From Vulcanimicrobiia bacterium (GTDB lineage Bacteria > Vulcanimicrobiota > Vulcanimicrobiia > Vulcanimicrobiales > Vulcanimicrobiaceae): a stretch of DNA of 34,223 bases. The position numbers and the translations under genes were made by a program. The notes below the pieces were generated by a model. That model did no database searches. It saw nothing but the letters and a program-made list of their open reading frames with translations, and was not told where the DNA came from. Of the stretch, positions 1-8,370 are shown in pieces (within the stretch, counting starts at the first letter, position 1; each line of letters opens with the position of its first letter). The stretch covers positions 1-34,223 of the forward strand of contig JANWKW010000109.1 of the NCBI GenBank assembly GCA_025451135.1, in the 5' to 3' direction.

Positions 1-99
1 GGCATCCGCCGACGAACGGTGGCCGGCTTCACGCGTCTGGTCTATCGTGTTGTCGACCGTGTCCTTGACCGCTTGTTTGACTTCGTTCAAGTCTGTCAT
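1..99 (-). CDS. Partial small protein of unknown function, runs off window edge (MTDLNEVKQAVKDTVDNTIDQTREAGHRSSADA...)
   Basis: ATG at 99 on minus strand, open to the window edge; composition is that of a normal hydrophilic helical protein, unlike the overlapping ORFs. Confidence 0.5.
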   Translation of the reverse strand, partial: MTDLNEVKQAVKDTVDNTIDQTREAGHRSSADA

Positions 100-208
100 G
101 CCGATATCGTACCCCCACGTTTCGCGCGCTACACGGAGGGGTCGCTTGCGCGCCGCCGCAAGAATCGGGTGGCCGCACCCCTAACGACCGGCGTACGCTA
201 GGAGCGCA

Positions 209-1063
209 ATGGAAGACCAACACTACCTCCGGATCGCCGAGGCGATCGCTTACCTGACCGAACACGCCGGCGAGCAGCCCTCGCTCGACGACGCCGCCGA
301 GCGCGCGGGCCTCAGCCCGTTCCATTTCCAACGCATCTTCCGCGCCTACGCCGGCGTCACGCCCAAGCAGTTCCTCGCGCACCTCACCCTGCAGAACGCG
401 AAAGGTCTGCTCGATGCGAACGCTTCGGTGCTCGACGCCTCGCTCGACGTCGGGCTCTCGAGCCCGGCGCGGCTGCACGACCACTTCGTCACCATCGACG
501 CCGTGACGCCCGGCGAGTACAAGACCGGCGGCCTCGATCTCACCATCTCCTACGGCTTCGCCCCGACGCCGTTCGGCACGGCCTTCGTCGCCCAGACGGC
601 GCGCGGCATCTGCGCATTCGCTTTCATCGACGGTAACGGCGACGCCGAGTTCGCCGCCCTCGCAGCCGATTGGCCAAACGCCAAGCTCGTCCGCGACGAT
701 GACGGCGCCCGCGTAATCGCCCACCGCACCTTCGCGCCAAGCGAGAACGAAACGCCACTGCGCGTGCTCGTCAAAGGCACCAACTGGCAGATCCGCGTCT
801 GGCGGGCGCTGCTCGAGATCCCCGACGGCGCGCTGACCAGCTACGGTTCGATCGCCCGCGCGCTCGGCAATGCCGACGCTTCGCGCGCCGTCGGCAGCGC
901 CATCGGCAAGAACGCGATCGGCGTCCTGATCCCATGCCACCGCGTCATCACGTCGAGCGGATCGCTCGGCGGCTACCGCTGGGGCCCCGTCCGCAAACGC
1001 GCCCTGCTCGCCTGGGAAGCCGCCCGCAGGTCGGAACGTCCCGCCTTGTCATCCCGAGCGTAG
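209..1063 (+). CDS. AraC-type HTH fused to O6-alkylguanine-DNA alkyltransferase (Ada-like without the N-terminal Zn domain)
   Basis: N-terminal AraC HTH (AAERAGLSPFHFQRIFRAYAGVTPKQF), C-terminal Ogt/Ada active site IPCHRVI; last residues LSSRA* are encoded by the dispersed repeat. Confidence 0.93.
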   Translation: MEDQHYLRIAEAIAYLTEHAGEQPSLDDAAERAGLSPFHFQRIFRAYAGVTPKQFLAHLTLQNAKGLLDANASVLDASLDVGLSSPARLHDHFVTIDAVTPGEYKTGGLDLTISYGFAPTPFGTAFVAQTARGICAFAFIDGNGDAEFAALAADWPNAKLVRDDDGARVIAHRTFAPSENETPLRVLVKGTNWQIRVWRALLEIPDGALTSYGSIARALGNADASRAVGSAIGKNAIGVLIPCHRVITSSGSLGGYRWGPVRKRALLAWEAARRSERPALSSRA

Positions 1064-1119
1064 CGCGACCCCTCTTGTCATCCCGAGCGTAGCGCGACGC
1101 GCGTAGTCGAGGGACCGCC
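1045..1119 (+). repeat. Dispersed repeat locus R1 (extra head unit + full unit)
   Basis: cttgtcatcccgagcgtagcgcgac ... ttgtcatcccgagcgtagcgcgacgcgcgtagtcgagggaccgcc. Confidence 0.9.
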
Positions 1120-1140
1120 GAGGACCGCTCGCGGCAGCCA

Positions 1141-1527
1141 TCAGCGGATCGTGAAGCGGTACTCGTCCTTGCCGAGCGTCGCGATATCGCACTTCCCGCC
1201 GTTGTTCTGATACGTCACCGAGACTTTATTCGGATGCCAGTATCCCTCGCACGCGATCCGGTCCTCGGGCAACACCAGCCGCACCACGAACGATGTCGGC
1301 TTGCGTTCGTCCCAGACGGTGCAGCGGAAGTGATACGTCTGCCCGGGCTCGATGCGCTGCGCGAGATCCGGGAAGCAGTTCTTGAGGTGCGGCGATTGCG
1401 CTCGCACCTGTTGCGCGCGATCGTTCACGATCGACACCACGATGACGCGCTTCTCCGCCGCCGGCGCCACGCCGGATACCAGCATGAGTCCGGCCGCCAA
1501 CGCCACGGCCCAAACAACACTACGCAC
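1141..1527 (-). CDS. Small secreted protein of unknown function
   Basis: Signal peptide MRSVVWAVALAAGLMLVSGVAPAA, then a beta-rich sequence with several cysteines. Confidence 0.75.
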   Translation of the reverse strand: MRSVVWAVALAAGLMLVSGVAPAAEKRVIVVSIVNDRAQQVRAQSPHLKNCFPDLAQRIEPGQTYHFRCTVWDERKPTSFVVRLVLPEDRIACEGYWHPNKVSVTYQNNGGKCDIATLGKDEYRFTIR

Positions 1528-1580
1528 GAACCCTCCTCACGGACGCGCGACGCGTTCGACGTCAGCCCGATTCTACCCGG

Positions 1581-2030
1581 TCATGCTCCGCCCGCGAGCA
1601 CCGTGCGGACGCGGTCGCGATCCGCATCCGATGCGAGCGTGACGACCACACCCACGCCGCCCCGACGCAGTCCGTCCCTCCACGCATCCGTACCGACGCC
1701 GAGGCCGAGCAGTCCGCCGAGGATGCTGCCGCCGATCAACCCGACCGAGAGCCCGGACGCGCCGGTCAGCACGAGCGCGAGCGGCCCCGCGACCATCACG
1801 CCTCCCGCGACGAGCACCGTCCCGACCGCCGCCGCGATCAGCGCGCCGACCATGCTGCCGCCGATCGCGCCGACGACCACGCTGCTTTCGTCGGCCGCAT
1901 CGCCCGGAACGTCGTGCTCGTCGAGCACCAAGCTGATGCGTTCGTGACCGTAGCCGAGCTCCTCGAGGCGACCCAAAACCGCCTCGGCCTCGGCGCGATC
2001 GCCGTAGAACATCGATTCGTACTCGCCCAC
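1581..2030 (-). CDS. Glycine-zipper membrane protein, general-stress-protein-like
   Basis: GTG at 2030 or ATG at 2012 (MFYGDRAEAEAVLGRLEELGYGHERISLVLDE); Gly-rich hydrophobic core GAIGGSMVGALIAAAVG...IGGSILGGLLGLGVG; start uncertain. Confidence 0.7.
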   Translation of the reverse strand: MGEYESMFYGDRAEAEAVLGRLEELGYGHERISLVLDEHDVPGDAADESSVVVGAIGGSMVGALIAAAVGTVLVAGGVMVAGPLALVLTGASGLSVGLIGGSILGGLLGLGVGTDAWRDGLRRGGVGVVVTLASDADRDRVRTVLAGGA

Positions 2031-2043
2031 CGTCGTGTACGTC

Positions 2044-2469
2044 CTATGAAGCCGGTTGCGTCGAGAGGCGTTCGAGCACGCGCCCCAGCCGTTCGTTCGC
2101 ATCCGATGCGACCGGCGAGAGTTCAGAGCCGGCGCCGGCGACGCCGAGCATCGCGGTCGCGTCGATGGCGGAGACGTGCGTCGCCCCGTCGATCTCCTGG
2201 ACCACGAGATTGCACGGCAGGAGCAGCCCGATCTGCGGCTCGGCCGTCAGCGCCCGATGGGCGAGCGTCGGATTGCACGAGCCCAAGATGCGATACGGGC
2301 GAAACGTCACGCCGAGCTTCTCGCGTAAGGTCGCCTGGACGTCGATCTCGCAGAGCACGCCGAAGCCCTCGTCTTTCAAGAACGCCTTGGCGGCGTCGAC
2401 GGCGTTCTCGAAGGTCAGGCCGGTGGTCACGTCGCGCCCGTAGGCGAACGATTCGATGGTCGTTGACAT
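2044..2469 (-). CDS. DUF302 family protein
   Basis: MSTTIESFAYGRDVTTGLTFENAVDAAKAFLKDEGFGVLCEIDVQATLREKLG...YRILGSCNPTLAHRAL...IGLLLPCNLVV pattern; ORF track start (2706) is too far upstream. Confidence 0.85.
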   Translation of the reverse strand: MSTTIESFAYGRDVTTGLTFENAVDAAKAFLKDEGFGVLCEIDVQATLREKLGVTFRPYRILGSCNPTLAHRALTAEPQIGLLLPCNLVVQEIDGATHVSAIDATAMLGVAGAGSELSPVASDANERLGRVLERLSTQPAS

Positions 2470-2563
2470 ACCGTCATCATAGGAGCCCGATACGCAGAAG
2501 TCGGGAACATTTCGCGAACGCCGTCCAAGGGCGGGCCCCGCCGGTAGCGAAGGGCCAAAGACC

Positions 2564-3406
2564 ATGATCACCCCCGATCGCCCCCGCGCTGCCGACGCGC
2601 CCGACGCCCGTCCGTACCAGCCCGCTCCCGGTCCCGCCACCGTCCGCCGCGTCACCGCCGGAGCCATCAAGCGCCGCAAGGGCAAGGTGCTCTTCCCGGT
2701 CATCACCGCCTACGACGCCTCGTTCGCGCGCTTCGTCGAAGAGGCCGGCATCGACGTCATCCTGGTCGGCGACAGCCTCGGCAACGTCGTGCTCGGCTAC
2801 GACGAGACCACGCCGGTCACCATGGAAGAGATGATCCATCACGCCGGCGCGGTCACCCGCGCCACCTCGCGCGCCCACGTGATGGTCGACATGCCGTTCG
2901 GCTCCTACCACGTCAGCAACGAGGACGCGCTGCGCAACGCCATCCGCTTGGTCAAAGAGGCCGGCGCGTCGTCGGTCAAGCTCGAAGGCGGCGCGCACGA
3001 GGCCGAAGCCATCCGCGCCATCACCTCGGCCGGCATCCCGGTGGTCGGCCACATCGGCGTCACGCCGCAGACCGCCAGCATGGGGCCGGGCTACAAGCCG
3101 CGCACCCATCGCGACCGGCTGATGGCCGACGCCAAAGCGGTCGAAGCGGCCGGCGCCTACGCGATCGTCCTCGAGGTCGTCGACGCCGAGATCGCCGGCG
3201 AGATCACCCGCGAGCTGAGCATTCCGACCATCGGTATCGGCTCCGGCCCGCAATGCGACTCGCAGGTGCTGGTGCTCTACGACCTGCTCGGCATGTACAA
3301 GCACTCGCCGTCGTTCGTCAAGCGCTACGCCGAAGTCGGCGCCGCCACCGTCGACGCCCTACGCAACTACGCCGAAGACGTACGAACCCGCACCTTCCCC
3401 GAATAG
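2564..3406 (+). CDS. panB: 3-methyl-2-oxobutanoate hydroxymethyltransferase
   Basis: ITAYDASFARFVEEAGIDVILVGDSLGNVVLGYDETTPVTMEEMIHH, MVDMPFGSY, VKLEGG, GHIGVTPQ motifs. Confidence 0.97.
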   Translation: MITPDRPRAADAPDARPYQPAPGPATVRRVTAGAIKRRKGKVLFPVITAYDASFARFVEEAGIDVILVGDSLGNVVLGYDETTPVTMEEMIHHAGAVTRATSRAHVMVDMPFGSYHVSNEDALRNAIRLVKEAGASSVKLEGGAHEAEAIRAITSAGIPVVGHIGVTPQTASMGPGYKPRTHRDRLMADAKAVEAAGAYAIVLEVVDAEIAGEITRELSIPTIGIGSGPQCDSQVLVLYDLLGMYKHSPSFVKRYAEVGAATVDALRNYAEDVRTRTFPE

Positions 3407-3410
3407 AACG

Positions 3411-3531
3411 CCCCGTATCCTCGCAAGCGCGGCGCCCCTTATCATCGCAAGCGCGGCGCCCCTTATCATCGCAAGCGCAGCGCGCCTTGTCATCCCGAGC
3501 GTAGCGCGAAGCGCGTAGTCGAGGGACCGCC
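3411..3531 (+). repeat. Dispersed repeat locus R2: four ~24-bp tandem head units plus one tail
   Basis: ccccgtatcctcgcaagcgcggcg / ccccttatcatcgcaagcgcggcg / ccccttatcatcgcaagcgcagcg / cgccttgtcatcccgagcgtagcg then cgaagcgcgtagtcgagggaccgcc. Confidence 0.9.
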
Positions 3532-3588
3532 GCCGGCCCGGGCGATCGCGTCAAGGGTTAACCCAAACCGCCGCCGCACACCGACCCT

Positions 3589-4206
3589 ATGACCGACGGC
3601 GCGGTGCGCGTGCTGGTGCTCTCCGACACGCACGGCAATCACAAGAAGTTCCGCTCGCTGCCCGACGCGGATATCTTCCTGCACGCCGGCGACTTCACGC
3701 GCTACGGTTCCGGCGCCGAAGAGTTCGCCGTCTGGTTCCACAAGCTGCCGTATCGCGTGAAGCTGCTGACGCTCGGCAACCACGAAGGCAAGGACGCCGT
3801 GCAGAAGTACCGCCCCGAGCAATGGCAGGCGCTGTTCGGTCCGCTCCTTCTCCTCGATCGCGGCGCGCGCGTGAAGGTCCGCGATCGCGACCTCGTCATC
3901 CTGGGCCTACCCCACGCGACCGCACTCCCGCGCATCCCACCGGGCGTCGACATCGTGCTCTCGCACGAACCGCCCTATCGCATCCTCGATGCCGTCTATG
4001 GCGGCGGCCACGCCGGTTCCGAGACGGTCGCAGAACTCGTGCGGGACGCCCGCCCGCCGGTCCACGCCTTCGGTCACGTCCACGCCCGCGGCGGCGAACA
4101 CGACCTCGGCGACCACACGACGCACATCAACGCCGCCACCCGAGGCGTCCTCTTCGACCTGTCCGGTCGAAGCGTCCGCGTCCTCGCGACCATCCGGCCC
4201 GCCTAG
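3589..4206 (+). CDS. Metallophosphoesterase (calcineurin-like, MPPED type)
   Basis: VLVLSDTHGNHKKF, DIFLHAGDFTRYGS, LTLGNHEG, DIVLSHEPPY, HAFGHVHARGG metal-binding motifs. Confidence 0.92.
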   Translation: MTDGAVRVLVLSDTHGNHKKFRSLPDADIFLHAGDFTRYGSGAEEFAVWFHKLPYRVKLLTLGNHEGKDAVQKYRPEQWQALFGPLLLLDRGARVKVRDRDLVILGLPHATALPRIPPGVDIVLSHEPPYRILDAVYGGGHAGSETVAELVRDARPPVHAFGHVHARGGEHDLGDHTTHINAATRGVLFDLSGRSVRVLATIRPA

Positions 4207-6422
4207 GTCTTCGCCGCCGAACGGGCCGCCCGAATCGTCAGCTCGTCGCCGCCCCGGACCTCGAACCGCACGTGTCCTTCGACCGACCGGACCGGCTTCG
4301 CTCGTTTGGAGCCGCGCACGCCGACCGCATCCAGCGGCACCCGCGAATCCGCGCCCGTCGGGATCAGACGGACGGTACACGTCATTCGCGGATCGCCCGC
4401 GACGCGATAGCGGTTCCTGGCGACCGACTGCAGCGGATATTCGCAGAACACCAGGAATGGCCGGCCGGGTATCCGGACGAAGTGACGCGTCGTGCAGACC
4501 AGCGCGAGGCCGGCGCCGTAGATCTCCTGGCCGACCTGCCCCGACTGCAGCGATCCGTCCTGCAGATCCTCGAGCGGGATCGCGAGTTCGCGTCGAACTG
4601 CGCCGTTGCGCGGTTTGGGCGCCAGCGCTTCGGCCGGCAGCTCGCCCGGATAGTAGCTCCACCCGCGCGAGACCAGCCATTTCGCGAACTCGCTCACGAG
4701 CAGCGTCACGCTCTTCGGCAGCTCGTCGCCGGCCATCGCCAATAGCTCGTGGAATTTCGCCAGTGCTTCGAGCTCTTCGTAGGCCGCGATGTACGGCGCT
4801 CCCCGCAGCGGGTAGAGCCCGAAGTAGGTCGAGTAGTGACGGGCGTTGCCGTAGCGCGACTCCCACAGCGCCATGTTGTCGAACACGTTCGCGAGCGCGA
4901 TCAACGTCAGGTCGTAATAGCGCGCGTCGCCGGTCTTCTTCCACAGCCGGACGGCCGCCTCGGCCGCGAAGCCGGTCGTGTTCGTCTGATAGGAGAGGCC
5001 GAAACCGAGGCCTTCCATCGCTTCGGTCGCGAGCCGCGCCTCGTCGAGATACGTCCGGTCGCCGAAGAGGTCGTGCGCGTGCAGCATCACCAACGCGTAG
5101 AGCCCGGCCACGTCGTTCTCGCCGCCCGAGCCCTTCGACGCTTCGGACTGGATGACGTCGAGCGTCGTCAGGTCGAAGAAGATCGGCCAACGGTAGGCGA
5201 ACCGCTTCGCCACCCGTATGGCGTACGGCAGCGAACGCTCGAGCATCGCGCGCGCGTCGGCCCGGCCCAACGCCGCCAGGCGTGTCAGGTTGAAGAGCAC
5301 GTGGTACAAATACCAGCTATCCATCGCGACGTGGTTCTGGTGCTCGTCTTCCTTCTCGTCGAACCGCTCGCCGGGAAGCCAGCGGACCACCGTTCCCAGA
5401 TCCTCCCGGAAGAACGCCGGTAAGCCTTCGGAGATCTCGCGGGACAACGCGAACGTGCGCCCCAGCCATCGCTCGAACTCCAGCAGCGCGATCAAGACCG
5501 TGAGCTGCACCATGCTCTCGGGAGGCTTGTTCTTGGTGTTCACGTACGGCGCCAGGTAGCGGCGTCCGCGCGCCTCGATCGTGCACTCCGGCGAGAGCGA
5601 GAGATCGTACACGGTCGCCAGCGCTCGCTTCGGCCAGTCGCGATAGGATCGCGGCCGGTCCGCCATTCGCGCCACCACCGCGGCGAGCGCGTCGAGGTAG
5701 GCCCGCGCGACCTCGCCGTCGTCCTTCGGGGCCTTCGGCCCCAGCACCAGATAGGCGTCCGAGAGCGTGTACTCGTCGCTCGCCAGCAGCGGGTGTTCCT
5801 CGCTGGTCGGCAGCGCGAAGCCGATCTCGGGCCACGTCCCGCCGACCGAGTCCTTCGGCGTCGTCTTGGTGTCCTCGAAGTACGCGGCCAGCGACGTGAA
5901 GTTCTGCAGATAGAACAGCGACGCTCCGCGCGTGCCGGAGCATGCGGCGAACAGCGACCCGGTCTGCGATCCGTGCTGACGGGTGTAGAGCCGCCCGCTC
6001 CGCTGCGGCGTCACGCCCTGCGTCTCGATCGCGATCAGGTCGCGCGGCTGGCTCGCCAGACGCAGATCGTGGCTCGGGATCAGGGTCGTCACGCTATGCA
6101 GCGTCGTCAGCCGGCCGTCCGTCCGCGTGTCGACCACGACCCGAAAGGCGCCCACGTCGGTCGATAGCTCGATGCTCGCGCCGTCCGGGCGCTTCTCCAG
6201 GTGACCGACCGCGATCGATCCGGTGGCGACGTGCGCGGCCCGCAGGGCGATCGTCTGCGCGCCGTCGGCGTCGACCACGATCCACAGCCCGCGCGCCCCG
6301 CGGTGCAGCGCGAACCGGAACGTCCGGACCGTCCAGCGCGCGAGGACGCCGTCCTTGCGCCCCAGCTCGCGCCGGACGTCCAACAACGCGGGTGAGGTCG
6401 GACCCTCGCTTCGCGCGATCAT
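4203..6422 (-). CDS. Large uncharacterised protein, possibly (alpha/alpha)6-barrel (D-glucuronyl epimerase / six-hairpin glycosidase-like)
   Basis: Long ORF with normal composition; helical repeats with aromatic/charged motifs (FDEKEDEHQNHVAMDSWYLYHVLFNLTRLA, GGENDVAGLYALVMLHAHDLFGD); family assignment weak. Confidence 0.8.
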   Translation of the reverse strand: MIARSEGPTSPALLDVRRELGRKDGVLARWTVRTFRFALHRGARGLWIVVDADGAQTIALRAAHVATGSIAVGHLEKRPDGASIELSTDVGAFRVVVDTRTDGRLTTLHSVTTLIPSHDLRLASQPRDLIAIETQGVTPQRSGRLYTRQHGSQTGSLFAACSGTRGASLFYLQNFTSLAAYFEDTKTTPKDSVGGTWPEIGFALPTSEEHPLLASDEYTLSDAYLVLGPKAPKDDGEVARAYLDALAAVVARMADRPRSYRDWPKRALATVYDLSLSPECTIEARGRRYLAPYVNTKNKPPESMVQLTVLIALLEFERWLGRTFALSREISEGLPAFFREDLGTVVRWLPGERFDEKEDEHQNHVAMDSWYLYHVLFNLTRLAALGRADARAMLERSLPYAIRVAKRFAYRWPIFFDLTTLDVIQSEASKGSGGENDVAGLYALVMLHAHDLFGDRTYLDEARLATEAMEGLGFGLSYQTNTTGFAAEAAVRLWKKTGDARYYDLTLIALANVFDNMALWESRYGNARHYSTYFGLYPLRGAPYIAAYEELEALAKFHELLAMAGDELPKSVTLLVSEFAKWLVSRGWSYYPGELPAEALAPKPRNGAVRRELAIPLEDLQDGSLQSGQVGQEIYGAGLALVCTTRHFVRIPGRPFLVFCEYPLQSVARNRYRVAGDPRMTCTVRLIPTGADSRVPLDAVGVRGSKRAKPVRSVEGHVRFEVRGGDELTIRAARSAAKT

Positions 6423-6463
6423 AGCAAGCCCATCGTGCCCGTCCGCGCGTAAACCAAACGGCG

Positions 6464-6802
6464 ATGACTCCGGCGCCCGGTGGGTACGTTGCCTACGTGA
6501 ACGATTCCACGCAGGCAGCTCGTCCGACGATCGTCGTCAGTCTGGTCCTGGTCCCGCCGAGCGCCGAAGGTACGGGCTGGGGTCACACCGAGACGGGGGC
6601 GTGCGTGGAGTTCTCGCGATCCCGGGAAGCGATGCTCCCGCTCTTCCATCGGCTGCGCGGCGCCGGACGGATCTCCCCGCCGCCGCCGGTGGTCATCGAT
6701 GCCGAAGCGTGGGACGTCAGGCCGATCGACCGCGCCGCATGCCCGGTCCACGCCCTTCCGCCGATCTCCGAAGGAACGGCGATCGCGTTCGCGCCCTACT
6801 GA
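6464..6802 (+). CDS. Hypothetical protein, 112 aa
   Basis: ORF MTPAPGGYVAYVNDSTQAARPTIVVSLVLVPPSAEG...; more protein-like than the antisense ORF 6419..6751. Confidence 0.6.
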   Translation: MTPAPGGYVAYVNDSTQAARPTIVVSLVLVPPSAEGTGWGHTETGACVEFSRSREAMLPLFHRLRGAGRISPPPPVVIDAEAWDVRPIDRAACPVHALPPISEGTAIAFAPY

Positions 6803-6869
6803 CCGTAGAAGGTCGTGGTCGGATGCATCGCGACCTCACGACGCGCGTGCTCCAGGTGATCCGCCCCGC

Positions 6870-7766
6870 CTAGAGCGAGGCGACCTTCGCGTATCCCGCC
6901 GGAACCTCGAAAAGCGCGGCGTCGGCCGCGGTCAGCGTCCGCACGCGTCCGCGCATCATGATGTTGGCGATCGTGTTTGTCGGTAGTTGCGCCAGCGATA
7001 GATCGCTCCGCGAGAACAACGGCGTCGAGACCATATAGAGCAGGAAGTGGGGATAGAACGGCAACGCTGCGAGCGGGTCGGATGCGGGCATGACGTTGCA
7101 GCCGCTCATCGGCGTGAGCCGAGTCGGCGCCATCGTCAACCAGGGTGCGTAGGTCGGGGGCGGCTCGCCGGGTTCCGTCCGATTCGGATCGTAGAACGCG
7201 ACGAACGACGCGAACGCCTGTGCGTACTTGCAGCGCGAGTCGTCGACCGTCTGGGTGATCCGCCCGGCATAGCCTTGATAGGTCACGCCGTCGACGGGCG
7301 TCGGTGGAAACGTATCCAACGTCGTGTGCAGGACGGCGGTCACGCTTGGCGCGGACGCCGGCGGTGCGGTTGGCGAGGGGCCGCTGGACACCGCATAGAC
7401 CTCGGAATCGCCCTTGAAGACGGCGTAGGTCCGGGCGACCGGATCGATATCGATCGTCAGATGATCCATCGGACGTTGGATGACGATGCGTCCCGTGATC
7501 GGGTCCTCGATGCGTTCGTCGGCGCCCAGCCACGCGACGTGCCGCGCCTGGCCGATCGGCAGACCATCCGGTCCCGTTCGCGCACCTGGATTGGCCTTCA
7601 TAGCGGCGATCTCGGCCGTCCAGGCCGCATCGAACTGCGTCGGCTGCAAGAGCGGACGCGAGCGGGTGACCGTCACGACCTGATCGTAGGCTACGCCGGT
7701 CGCATCCGGAGCGACCGTCGGAGCAGCATTCGCTGCAAGGACGAGAAGAACGATAGCGGCGATCAT
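6870..7766 (-). CDS. Secreted protein of unknown function
   Basis: Signal peptide MIAAIVLLVLAANAAP and 298 aa of normal composition. Confidence 0.8.
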   Translation of the reverse strand: MIAAIVLLVLAANAAPTVAPDATGVAYDQVVTVTRSRPLLQPTQFDAAWTAEIAAMKANPGARTGPDGLPIGQARHVAWLGADERIEDPITGRIVIQRPMDHLTIDIDPVARTYAVFKGDSEVYAVSSGPSPTAPPASAPSVTAVLHTTLDTFPPTPVDGVTYQGYAGRITQTVDDSRCKYAQAFASFVAFYDPNRTEPGEPPPTYAPWLTMAPTRLTPMSGCNVMPASDPLAALPFYPHFLLYMVSTPLFSRSDLSLAQLPTNTIANIMMRGRVRTLTAADAALFEVPAGYAKVASL

Positions 7767-7823
7767 GTAGCACCCTCCATCGCGCCTACCTACGCGGGAC
7801 GGGCGCGGCGTGCCTGCGGGTCG

Positions 7824-8288
7824 TCAGCCGTAGAAGGTCGTGGTCGTCGCCGCCGGCGCTTCTTCGCCGATGTGCTGCGTCGCGACGTAGGCGTCGGTCG
7901 CGGAGGTGAACTTCGAGAGGCGGGTCTTGAGCCACCGCGTCGCCATCGTCAGGCGGACGAGCAGCCCGCGCGTCAGGGTCGCGGCCATGAGCCACTGTCC
8001 GTCGGCGACGGCCAGCGAGATCGCCTCGGCCTCGGCCGCGAATGCGCGCGCGCCGACCGAGATCGCGCCCTGCCGCAGGTGGTCGCACATGAACAAGGAC
8101 GTCGCAGTGTCGCCCGAACGCAGACATTCCGACAGCGCATCGACGCTCTTGAAGGCGTCGGGGAGCCAGACGGACTGCACGAACAGATACGTCGCTTCCA
8201 GCTCGCCGTCGAAATACTCTGCGACGCGCCGGACGTCGTGGGGCGCGAAGGGCGCTTCCCTCCGCTGGCGTCGTTCGGGTTGAGACAT
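7824..8288 (-). CDS. Small helical protein, possibly divergent HPt-like, ending in ATTTTFYG
   Basis: ATG at 8288 (MSQPERRQRREAPF); internal FMCDHLRQGAISVGARAFAAEAEAIS resembles an HPt helix (xHxLKGxxxxxGxxxLxxxxxxLE). Confidence 0.7.
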   Translation of the reverse strand: MSQPERRQRREAPFAPHDVRRVAEYFDGELEATYLFVQSVWLPDAFKSVDALSECLRSGDTATSLFMCDHLRQGAISVGARAFAAEAEAISLAVADGQWLMAATLTRGLLVRLTMATRWLKTRLSKFTSATDAYVATQHIGEEAPAATTTTFYG

Positions 8289-8323
8289 CGTGCCTCGACT
8301 ATACGCCCATTCCTGGGGAAATG

Positions 8324-8346
8324 ACAAAAGAATCGGCCCTCGGCCG
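8324..8346 (-). terminator. Candidate intrinsic terminator downstream of purF
   Basis: Minus strand: CGGCC-GAG-GGCCG hairpin followed by ATTCTTTTGT. Confidence 0.55.
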
Positions 8347-8370
8347 TGTTAAGACCCGGTAATGGTTCTA

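Noticed and set aside
2530-2542. GGCGGGCCCCGCC palindrome upstream of panB
   Set aside because: Simple GC palindrome, expected often at this base composition; no supporting regulatory context.
3318-3554. ORFs with SRYARDDK/ACDDKG strings (also near 18000-19694, 23100, 24600, 26872..27180)
   Set aside because: These are translations of the dispersed repeat on the minus strand, not proteins.
6419-6751. 110-aa antisense ORF
   Set aside because: Low-complexity Arg/Asp-rich; the + strand ORF 6464..6802 is the better candidate.
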